Positions 9,077 to 18,500 of a DNA stretch of 29,238 bases are shown one piece after another. Positions within the stretch are counted from its first letter, which is position 1. Every line of letters begins with the position of its first letter. Origin of the DNA: a virus; the IMG/VR virus record IMGVR_UViG_3300030060_003632, positions 1 through 29,238 of that record; one strand, written 5' to 3'. A model generated the notes under the pieces. That model did not search any database. It worked only from the letters and a program-made list of their open reading frames with translations, and was not told the origin of the DNA. The translations under genes and the position numbers were made by a program.

Positions 9077-10042
9077 TTATCCTCCTTGATTAATTGTTGG
9101 ACCGTAAGTTCCTGGTGCAACTTCGTAATCGTAGTTAGTTGTAAACATATCTCCTGAGCCAATAGGCCATTCAAAAGTTTGATTAGCACCCTGCTGTGCC
9201 CTAGCTAGTCTAAAAGCTTCTTCAAAAGGCGTGCCACTACTTGTATCTCCTTGCGATACAGGAAGTGTGCCAGATCTTGTAGGCAGATCCATGCTAATAC
9301 CAGTATCCAACTTATCAATTGTTTTAGGCGCTAAAGTTGTTGCAGCGTTTGGATCTATACCTAAACTCCTAGCACTAGAACCATTAAATATATTAGCTAA
9401 AGCACCAGCTTGTACGCCAGCTATAGCGGCTTGACCAACACCTTTTATAATTCCACCTATTGCAGCTGTTTTAGCCATTTTAGCTTGACTCTGTCTATTC
9501 ATAGCCGCAGCTCTTCTTTGTTGAGCCATAGCTAATAGTGTTTCTGTTTGGTTTTGTTTTAAACCTCTAGAATATACTTCTCCTTTTCTTTCTAAGTTTT
9601 GAAGCTGACCAGCCATAGCTCTTTCAGCTCTTTGATTAGTTGCTTCTTGTTGACCTATACTAGCGGCAGATCTTTGAGAAGCTAATTGTCCTTGCTGTGC
9701 TAGAGATTGAGCTAGTGCTGCTATACCACTTCCACCAGCAGCCTCTCTTAAACCTGACATTATATTAGCTTGACTTTGAGCAAATTGTTGTCTTGAGAAC
9801 TCTGCCTGCTTTTGATTTATAGTCAAGTCTTCCATAACGTTCTCCATGTTTAAATATGGATTACTAGTATCTAAATTTTTATAAGCCTCTAGTTGTCGTT
9901 GATACTCTTCTTTGGCTCTTTTGTTTTGTCTTCTAGCTCTACGCTGTTCTTTTTTCGCCGCGCTAAGATTTGCTATACCACCACCTATTGAGGTTAAAGC
10001 TCCAATTCCTGCTGTGGCTATACTTACTGCTACAAATGACAT
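9077..10042 (-). CDS. Internal virion / ejection protein (T7 gp14-like role)
   Basis: This is a 321-aa protein. Residues 3-27 are a hydrophobic, glycine/alanine-rich helix, followed by a basic patch (KKEQRRARRQNKRAK, 30-44) and a long Q/A-rich coiled coil (about 45-190). The segment SGLREAAGGSGIAALAQSLA (96-115) is the signature I recall from internal proteins of marine short-tailed phages. A second hydrophobic glycine/alanine segment lies at about 191-219, and the C-terminal third is probably disordered. Two membrane-active helices around a coiled coil fit a protein stored in the head and inserted into the host envelope during DNA ejection. T7 gp14 is shorter (196 aa). The role is inferred from architecture and from the adjoining large proteins. 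Confidence 0.65.
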   Translation of the reverse strand: MSFVAVSIATAGIGALTSIGGGIANLSAAKKEQRRARRQNKRAKEEYQRQLEAYKNLDTSNPYLNMENVMEDLTINQKQAEFSRQQFAQSQANIMSGLREAAGGSGIAALAQSLAQQGQLASQRSAASIGQQEATNQRAERAMAGQLQNLERKGEVYSRGLKQNQTETLLAMAQQRRAAAMNRQSQAKMAKTAAIGGIIKGVGQAAIAGVQAGALANIFNGSSARSLGIDPNAATTLAPKTIDKLDTGISMDLPTRSGTLPVSQGDTSSGTPFEEAFRLARAQQGANQTFEWPIGSGDMFTTNYDYEVAPGTYGPTINQGG

Positions 10043-10044
10043 AG

Positions 10045-10542
10045 TTATTTATTTTTATTATTAATATATTCGTTATATTCTTCGTAACTTAAAGCTACGA
10101 TATTTTTTTCTAACTCCCTAACATCTTCTATATTGCTAGGATTTTTATGGGTATTGTACCAACAAGATTTCTCATGAGAATACAAAACTCTTTTTTCACC
10201 TGGTTCTGCTATTATAAAACAAGGAGCTATATATTCTTTAGTACCATTTTCACTAACAACACTAAGATGTCCTTCTAATAAAAAACACATATGAAGATGT
10301 TTGTGTATAGCTCCAATAACAACAGTATCTTTAAACATTGTCATCTTTCTAACGTAAACACCATCCATAAAAAAATGCTCTATTGGTATGTGTTCACTAT
10401 CTGTTACTATTGGATTATCTTCTGTACCCGCTATTATAGTTTCATTATCAGCTATAGATTTTAATTTACTTTCTAATTCAGTAACAGACTTTCTAAAATC
10501 TTTACTAAGTTTAAAACCTGTAAGATCTATTATTTTATTCAT
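10045..10542 (-). CDS. Cupin-fold protein (phage cupin)
   Basis: This 165-aa protein has a single cupin domain. Motif 1 is visible as GAIHKHLHMCFLLEG (residues 77-91), with H82, H84 and E90 at the spacing of cupin metal ligands and H80 in addition. Motif 2 lies around PGEKRVLYSHEKS (114-126), with H123 as the expected last ligand and a further H132. Residues 1-45 form a helical leader rich in K, S and E. I remember short cupin proteins with an IHK-x-x-H pattern in marine short-tailed phages near structural genes, without a known substrate. It could bind a divalent metal and act as a small enzyme, or be a virion protein that kept the fold. Neighbours are structural on both sides, and the next gene starts 2 nt after its stop. 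Confidence 0.75.
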   Translation of the reverse strand: MNKIIDLTGFKLSKDFRKSVTELESKLKSIADNETIIAGTEDNPIVTDSEHIPIEHFFMDGVYVRKMTMFKDTVVIGAIHKHLHMCFLLEGHLSVVSENGTKEYIAPCFIIAEPGEKRVLYSHEKSCWYNTHKNPSNIEDVRELEKNIVALSYEEYNEYINNKNK

Positions 10543-10584
10543 TTAATTAAATTTAACTACTAATATAGTTACATTTATTGCTAT

Positions 10585-10989
10585 TTATTTACTACTTTCA
10601 CTTATCTCACAGCCAACTGAATACAACTCTGCTCTACTAGAAGAACTATTTTTAAAATTAGCAGAACCATAATATCCTACTACAGAAGATCTATTAACAG
10701 TATTATCTTTACTAAAAAATAAATAATCAGTGTTACTTAAGTTAACAGTAGAATTAACATCAACAGTTATAGCTTTGGTTAGCGTTGTGACAGGATTTAG
10801 TGGATCTGTAGCTCCATCTACTATGCTGCCATCAGCTATAGCAGTAACTGGACCAAGTTGCTCTATACCTGTGGTTTCGCTAACGTTAAACCCACCTTCT
10901 ACATCTGTTGATCCAGATTTATATATAAAATCACCAACCTGTAAAGATGGAAAGTGTTGTCTTTTTAAATGTATTATTTGTGTACTCAT
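10585..10989 (-). CDS. Small virion structural protein, unknown role
   Basis: This is a 134-aa protein encoded 1 nt after the 510-aa gene. The N-terminus has IHLKRQHFPSLQVGDFIYKS (residues 6-25), with a QVGDFIY strand typical of small beta-barrel virion proteins. The middle shows VTAIADGSIVDG and the C-terminus ends in VGCEISESSK. I recall the latter, as VGSE...ESSK-like endings, in short structural proteins of uncultured marine phages. No membrane segment or catalytic motif is visible. Its place after the tail proteins suggests a tail accessory or head-decoration protein. A 42-nt A/T-rich gap separates it from the cupin gene, and I see no terminator there. Confidence 0.55.
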   Translation of the reverse strand: MSTQIIHLKRQHFPSLQVGDFIYKSGSTDVEGGFNVSETTGIEQLGPVTAIADGSIVDGATDPLNPVTTLTKAITVDVNSTVNLSNTDYLFFSKDNTVNRSSVVGYYGSANFKNSSSSRAELYSVGCEISESSK

Positions 10990-10990
10990 G

Positions 10991-12523
10991 TTAAGAAGCT
11001 GTTGATATGTTATCTATATTTAAATTAAACGTTGTATTTCCATCACCAAATCTCTGTATGAATATGTCATACTTAACAGTTAACACTGTATTCGCGCTAG
11101 ATCTAGTGGCAGATATATTTAAAATCTCAACGTGGTTATTACCTTGAGAAGAAGACGGAACAGAGTTTGTCCAAGAAGAATTAGATTGATTAGAACTAGA
11201 CCAAGTTGGAAGAGTTGGTGTACTAAAAGTAGTACCACCTGTAGCTGAAGCCACTATAGTTACTTGACTAAAAGTGTTTAAACCGTTAATATGTTTAAGA
11301 TCTTTGATAAACTTACCAACTTTTCCAGTGAAGCTAGTAGAAGATCCTCTAGATATAGAAACATTAGCTTGAGATTCAGTAGCTGAAAATGTCATAACTG
11401 GATCACTAAGTTGTCTTAATTTATATCTTTCTCTAATATTTCTAGACAGCGTTGTTCCTGATTTTGGAACAACCTCTAAAGTATATGTTTCAGATGCATT
11501 AGCGGGAAAATCTTGCAAAAAACTAAAACTTCTAGAAATGCCCTGGTTCTTGTTGTTACCAAAATAAAGCTCGCTATTTGTCGTCACAGTCATGCATGGC
11601 ATGCTAGCAAAAGGGTTTGATATAATATTATCATTTACAAGATGATTACTTAAAATAGATGTGCCATCAGATTTGTATATAGCGATACTAAATTCAGCTC
11701 CTTTACTTGCTTGTACAATTATTCTTCTTGTGTCACCTAAATGACTTATGTATTTATCGTTACCAAAATCAAACTTATTTACTTGTTTTATATCTTTTCT
11801 TATTTTTTCAGCTTTATAAGATAATATTATATCATCTTTATTAACGTCTTGATTAACCAAAGCTATTATATCAAAAGAATACTCTGTTATAAATCCTTTT
11901 CTGTCTGAATAAAAAATACTACTTTCACTCTTAACAACAGATGTTGTTTTTATTTCTATAGAACTACTATCAAATCCTCTATAAATAAGAGTAGGTTTGT
12001 TTTTAAAATAACACCCAGAGTTTGCTGTGACTTTTAAAGTAGCTATAGTTGTTTGAACACCTTTTTTTAAGGTACTAGATATAGCAACTGTTTTTATACC
12101 ATCAGATGTAGATTCAGTTAAAGAACTTGTTGTGTCTGTAAATGTAGATGTAGCAAACTCGTTAATATTACTATTGTCTATTATATTAGATTTGAACGTA
12201 AATGATACATCATTTTTATCAAATATTTTAGCATCACCAACTATATTTAAATATATATTCAAATTAGTTGTTGCTACAAAATCAGAACTAAAAGTAGCAG
12301 TACCAACAACATTGTTGCCAATGGTTCCAGCTGTAGATGAGTCAGTAAAGGCCACGGACTCTATACTGGAAGGTAAATTAATAACTGAAAAGTCTGAAGC
12401 AGAAACTACATAACCAGAGTTGGGTGTTATAGTTATACTACCCGACGTAGCCATATTGTTAAAAAATATAGAGTCGTTTTTAGTTTCTTTTGTTAAAAAG
12501 TTTGTTACAGTATAATTAGCCAT
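10991..12523 (-). CDS. Beta-rich tail or fibre-like structural protein, unknown family
   Basis: I do not recognise this 510-aa protein as a named family. The composition is rich in S, T, N, V and I with almost no cysteine. Alternating hydrophobic and polar residues throughout suggest stacked beta-sandwich domains. Segments such as SGSITITPNSGYVV (about residues 27-40) and TLEVVPKSGTTLSRNIRERY (about 349-368) look like repeated Ig-like or BACON-type strands, though I cannot assign a family. There is no signal peptide, coiled coil or enzyme motif. It overlaps the giant tail gene by 8 nt and is followed 1 nt later by a small structural gene, which places it in the tail assembly. A receptor-binding or tail-surface role is the most natural guess. 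A capsid-decorating protein is the alternative. Confidence 0.5.
   Translation of the reverse strand: MANYTVTNFLTKETKNDSIFFNNMATSGSITITPNSGYVVSASDFSVINLPSSIESVAFTDSSTAGTIGNNVVGTATFSSDFVATTNLNIYLNIVGDAKIFDKNDVSFTFKSNIIDNSNINEFATSTFTDTTSSLTESTSDGIKTVAISSTLKKGVQTTIATLKVTANSGCYFKNKPTLIYRGFDSSSIEIKTTSVVKSESSIFYSDRKGFITEYSFDIIALVNQDVNKDDIILSYKAEKIRKDIKQVNKFDFGNDKYISHLGDTRRIIVQASKGAEFSIAIYKSDGTSILSNHLVNDNIISNPFASMPCMTVTTNSELYFGNNKNQGISRSFSFLQDFPANASETYTLEVVPKSGTTLSRNIRERYKLRQLSDPVMTFSATESQANVSISRGSSTSFTGKVGKFIKDLKHINGLNTFSQVTIVASATGGTTFSTPTLPTWSSSNQSNSSWTNSVPSSSQGNNHVEILNISATRSSANTVLTVKYDIFIQRFGDGNTTFNLNIDNISTAS
12516..12523 (-). other. 8-nt stop/start overlap
   Basis: The sequence ATGGCTAA holds the start codon of the 510-aa gene (12521-12523) and, in another frame, the TAA stop of the giant tail gene (12516-12518). 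Such an overlap usually means translational coupling, so the 510-aa protein is probably made by ribosomes finishing the tail protein. Confidence 0.85.
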
Positions 12524-15500
12524 CGTATAAAGTTAATGAATCAAAGTTTGATGAAGCACCAGATCCCTCAGTTAAAAAGACTTGACCCGTAATAGATCTA
12601 CTTGAAAAATCTATAGGATCATCAGCCGCATTAAAGTTGGTAAACTCTTCTATTGTTATTGTCCACAATCCCTCTCCAAATGCATTATAGTTTGTGTTTG
12701 GGTTGCCAACATTGTTGAATTGCGTAAAATAATTAGCATTTAGATATGCAGTACTTGATATTACTGTAGTATTAATACCGTCTATAGCAAAATCAACTTC
12801 TGTGCCATCTAATTGGCTAGTAATATAATTTCTAGCCACAAGGCCGTTAGGAGCTGTCCATGTGTACTTTTTTGGAGCAGTTGTTACACCAGTGTCTAAG
12901 CTAGGAGATATTGATCCGCTGTAGTTTAGTAAAAAAATAATCTCAAGTGGTGGTAATTCTCCTAGTACAATATTTACTTCAGAAGAACTTAATACAGTAC
13001 CAGTTGAATCACTAGATATAGGATTACCTAAACCTTGAACAGCTATTTGTCCCATATCGTTCGTAAGATCTCCAGTAGATAAATTACTTTTTGAACTTAT
13101 TATTCTATTAAACCATTTGTTTTCTTTATTAATAAATTCATCAACCTGTCCAACCTGCATGTCTGTAGTAAAAGTATCAACATACCATCCAGTCTGCCCA
13201 TCTAAATTATAGTATTCATCACTATACGTTACACCCGCACTTGTAGCCTCTGACTGCATATCTATAATCTTACCCTGCGTGCCCTCGTAGTTAACAGCTT
13301 TAAACGATTTAACCACGCTAGGTAAATCATTAAATACTATTTCAATAGATGAACTACCAGTTTTTCCATAAAAATTATTTCTAGCCATATCATCACGATG
13401 ATGCTCGTACACTTCGTTCATTTTATCTTCAACATTATAAGGCCCGACTTTTTCACTTGTTGTTGTTAGGTATTTACCAGATACAGTTAAACCTGTTGTT
13501 GGAACAAAAGATTTAAAACTAACCCAGCCTTTACTACCCTCATTAAAACTTACGGATTTGTTAGTTAAACTTAAATCATCATCAAAATCTAAAGATAGAT
13601 TATACTCACCGTTTACACCATCAAAAGTTCCAACAAGTGAATCACATTTTTTTAAGTTTTCTCTAAAATAAGTTCTCATTCCAACGTCTGATATTGGAGT
13701 TAAACCGTCCATTGATAACCTAAGAACCGCGCCTCTTTGCTTGTCAGTAAAGTATAGTCTATAACTATCAGAAGCTAAAGATTCCGGATTAGTTGATATA
13801 CCATAATCACCGGCATAAGGAGTTGCATCACCTAAAACTCTATTAGTTGCCACCAACTGAGGATTACCATCTGCATTAAACACAGCATCTTTGTTGGCTA
13901 GAACTTTTAAAACTTTATCTTCAGAAAAAACAACTATATTATTATCTCTACTTTTTAGAGCTTGAATAGATCCGTAAGATGGGTTTATATTCTTTGTTAT
14001 TTTTTCAGCCATATTAAACTCGTTCAAGTTATTAACACTTGATATAGAGTTGTATAAGCCCGAGTGTATAAGTCCACTACTTATATTTTCTTGTCCATAC
14101 TCTAAAAACGTAGAAGAAACTCTACAACCATTATCTATTGTAGGCGTATTAAAATCATCACGTATTCTGTCAGACTCAATTCCGTTACCAAAAGAATAAC
14201 AATTAAACCAATTTAACATAACAGGATATCTCCAGATATTTCTATCAAGTTTAAAGTAACCTGTTTGCTCTATAAATGTAAACGTGGGATTATCAGCACT
14301 TCCTTGTATATTTGAAGTTAAAGCATTATTAAGTCTAACCTCTAAAATATCTAATGTTCCAGAAGGACCACCACCTCCAACTTCATTAAAATCTTTGTAT
14401 TGTATTTTTTTTATATACGTGTGTTTTGGAACTAATCCACTTGTGCTAGACGTTACAAACATACCTATTTTTAAAATTTTTCCTACCGCCTGACCTAACG
14501 CATCAGTTGGAACAGTATAATTACCTAGCAAACCTGGAGATATATCTGTTTCAAAACTCACACTTTCATAGTTATCATCAACAACGTTTACCGCGTCGCC
14601 ATCTTCATCTGTAGCTGAAGCAGAAGTATTTAAATCCGTACTAAAAGTTGTAAATCTAAAAAGTGTTTGATTTTGATCTTCTTGTACAGCAATACTAGTA
14701 GTCATGTTTACACTAGGTTTAAGAGATATTCTATTAGATTGCCTAAAAGAATCGCGGTTAAGCACCTCCGCACCTATTTTTTGCACATGATCAACCACTA
14801 AACTTTCTGTTTGACAACCGTCTGGTCTTCTAAAACAAACTCTATCACCAATGCTAATAATATCTTGATTTATTGATTCAAAAAGTAAACCAGGTGTAGT
14901 TGCAATACTTTGTGGAACAAGATTTGATGATGTTTGAACGTACTCTTCATCTTGAGCTCCTGGGTTAGTCAACTCTACGATTTGATCTTTTTTTATCTGA
15001 ACCACATTATCGTTAAAAGAAGCAAAAGCAAATGCCGAGTTGTTAACTTCTACGTACTCGTATGAACCTTGTGATACTCTAGGTTTAACATAAAAAGAGC
15101 TAGCTAGTGCAGCGTTTTTAGAAGAACCAACAAATGATTGTAAGTTGTCACTTTTTAGTATCATTGGTATAGCTGGACTTGCTTCATAATATATATCTAT
15201 ATCTGCAGTTTCTTTAGGCTCTGTTTCCCAACAAGCTGCTGTTGTTTCAAAAAACAAATCCGCATCAGCATTCATTGCTCTTTCAACTATTTCTATTCCA
15301 AAAGTTTCAGTACCATCGTGACGAACCTGCCCTCTTGGATCGAAGTAAGTAATATCTATACCTGTTCCAGGTAGGGTTTCGTTTAATTCACCAACTCTAG
15401 CAAATCTAACTATAAAAGTAGATCTTAAAGCTGCTGTTTCTGCTTTATTAACCTCTGGAGTTTTTGAGCTATCATAAAAGTTAGAAATTTGGTGTATTTC

Positions 15501-18500
15501 TAGATTACCTACAAATTGAAGCGAATCACTAGAGCCGGTAAAGATATTATCAATGTATTGAGTATTTTGTAAAATTCTATAAACCGTTTGAGAGGGATCA
15601 GCTGTAAACCTAAACAAAGTGCCTGGATTTTGCATTAAGTTCTTAAAGTTGTTATTGTCGCCATCTGTAAACTGACTTGGATATGTTGCTGATCCTAGGT
15701 TTATATCGGTGTAACCACTTATACTAGCAATATTACCTCTCTGTGAGGTAGTGGCAGAATTTTCAGATACGTCACTAACATTAGCTACACAAGAGAATGA
15801 CATTTGCCCATACTGTCCTGCACTTGCAAAACCCCCAGCGATTCCATGGGGTTTATAATTTTCACTATATCCAGTATTCCCAAAACCACCAAGACTTCCT
15901 TCATCATCCCAAACATCATACAAACTTGGGTGTTCTGGAGACGTAAGAAGTTCCTCAATATATTGTGGTAATCCTGTTCCATCATTGTAATTACTGTTAA
16001 CATTAGGAGCTGCATATGAAGATTGTAGATTTCCTTCAAAGTTACCAAATATTTGATAGCCACTTACAGTTGCACCTTGATCACCAGAATTTCTCCATAC
16101 ACTATGACTAATAGGACTTCCGTGACCAAAGTGGTGAAGAAGTCTATTAGTAGCCATATTAAGCCCAACACTCGCAGGGCCTGGGAATCTATATGTGTAA
16201 TCTTTTGCAGCTGGAGCTTCGTCTAGAAATATTTGAGTTGTAGTTTTGTTATACCAATTTTGCCAAAATTCTTTTGTTTTTTTGTAGTTTCCTGGTCCAA
16301 ACTCTGGAACCCCTTGAGTAAATGCTGCAGTTATAGCTACTTCATCTGAATACTCTATACCATAAGAGTTTTCAAACGACAACCTAAGTTTAAAATCTGG
16401 AAGATATTGATCGTTTGTTTCAGAGTTCATGTTTGCATCAATTGTCGGGCCGTTAACAAGATCGTCAACATCATTACTTGTTGTAAAACCAGCTACACTT
16501 CCAGTTATAGTACTATTGTAAGCAGCCCATAAATAATCTGATTGATTACCATTAGTAGCTGGATTTTGGTTATCATTAGTTATATATGCTATATCAAAAG
16601 AATTAAGAACGTTGTAATCTCCAGAACCTCTACTTGTTACTTTAGCGTCTAAAGTTTCATCTCTTTGTATTTTAACAAAAAACTTTCCAGCAAACTCAGG
16701 ACCCTCATGTTCAACCTCATCAAAAAACTCCATCGTATAGTTTATGTAATCAGCGTTACCAGTATTATCTGCATCCTCTTGATCTAAATCACCAGATATA
16801 CCTAGCTCTGTAAGCTGGTTGTTTATCTTGGTGTACATATTAACTTCGTTTGAATTGAACACCTTGTCAATGGTTATACTGTAAGGTGAACTACCGCTAC
16901 CTCTAAAGTTACTAGCTGTTCTAAACGGACTTTCTGCTATAAATGGAGTTACTGGATCAGTAGCATCATTCTCAAATGTACCTCTTATTTTAACTCTAGG
17001 CGTTCCTCTAAACATGTCTAAATTAATACCGAAACTATTGCTTGTCTCTATTTTGTTTACACTTATTAATTTATCTGGATAAGCATTTGTAGTAGCACCT
17101 GAAGTGCCTGAGTAAATATGATTTCTTGAAATTATTACGCTACCGACTGGATTTTGCTTAAGCTTTATAAAACTAGGGGCTTCATTTTCGATGGCTAGTA
17201 TTTTATACCTAGCAGGTTCTAAAACAGGTTGTTGACTACCATGTTCGTTTTTTAATATCAAGTAAGTCTCTTCATCTACTTTGTTTCTATCAGCTGAATT
17301 AAAAGATAACCAAAGACCATCATCTCCAGAATCAAAAAACCTATCCATAACTAGGTTATAGTATTCACTAGAAACTTCTTTTACATAATATTTTACATAA
17401 TCCATCCAACTCTCTGGGGTAGCATCCCAGTCCTGCTGTAATTGAAATTGGTTTTTAAAATGACAAAGTGTTTTTTCTACAGTAGCATCTCCAGTTGTAA
17501 CCTCACCCGCAGCTGTTTTAAAACTGCTAGGTAAAACTGGAGTTTCTCTACCGTACTTATCACCAAAAACCATACCCCACTTATAAGTTCTTATTGATTT
17601 TACAGATTTTTCAGGATTTGGAAATCCAATTGGATTAGAAATTACAGTTTGTTTTAAACCAATAGGTGTAGTTATTTCATAACCTTGAGTATAGTTTCCA
17701 TAGACTAATCTACTACCAGTTACTTCTTGTGCTTTAGCTTTTATAGGAACATTATCCCAAGATCTTAAAAGTTGATTAGATTCTAAAACTCTATTTATCA
17801 TTTCAGAGGTTATGGTTAGCTTTCCAAAATCTTCACCACCTTCAAACTCATTACCTGTACCATCAAAAGCTTCTACATAATCTTCCCATTCACTATCTCG
17901 CTCTCTAGTTATACTTTTTACTACGTAAATATTTTGATCATCTGTTGTTTTAAAAAGTATATCGACAGCTCTAACGTCATTTGGTCTTACTGATAAAGCG
18001 GGGATAAAACCTCTAACAATAAGCTCTCTAACATTATTCTGCATACCAGCATTAAAGCCGTTTTTAGGCGAATATAAAAATTCACCAGGTAAAAAAGCTA
18101 GTTCAGACCAAGGTGAAAAAGCTGAATATTCTCCATCTTCATATTTATATCTATAACCAAATCTACCAAACTTTGTTTCAAAAAGAGGTTTCTTTAATAG
18201 TACTTCAACATCCCAGTTTGTTGGATTTAAAGTACTCAACCTACTATCTACAAAGACACATAAAATTATATATCCATTTGTATCATCGGTTGAATCATAG
18301 AAAATAGGACCCTCTATGACTTGAGCGTCTATAAGAACTGGTGTTAAATCATAAGAAGTACTAGTAAATCTAAGTATATCATTTTCTCTAACATCTATAA
18401 CACTAGGTAATCTAACATATCTCTCAGAACCACTTGTGGCAATCTCATCACCTTGCTTTATTAAGTATGCTTGCTCCGCGGAAGAAGGGTCATTTCCAAC

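Noticed and set aside
9079-9084. AGGAGG on the minus strand as a ribosome binding site for the 418-aa gene
   Set aside because: It encodes the final glycines of the preceding gene and is about 22 nt from the ATG, too far for a normal site.
12590-12700. Proprotein convertase P-domain at the C-terminus of the tail protein
   Set aside because: Only a short GLWTITIEEF-type strand resembles it; the calcium and jelly-roll residues cannot be aligned by eye.
15785-16063. 92-aa minus-strand frame inside the giant tail gene
   Set aside because: It is in another frame of a gene whose own frame gives a coherent protein. Its I/M/L-rich composition is typical of a frame shadow.
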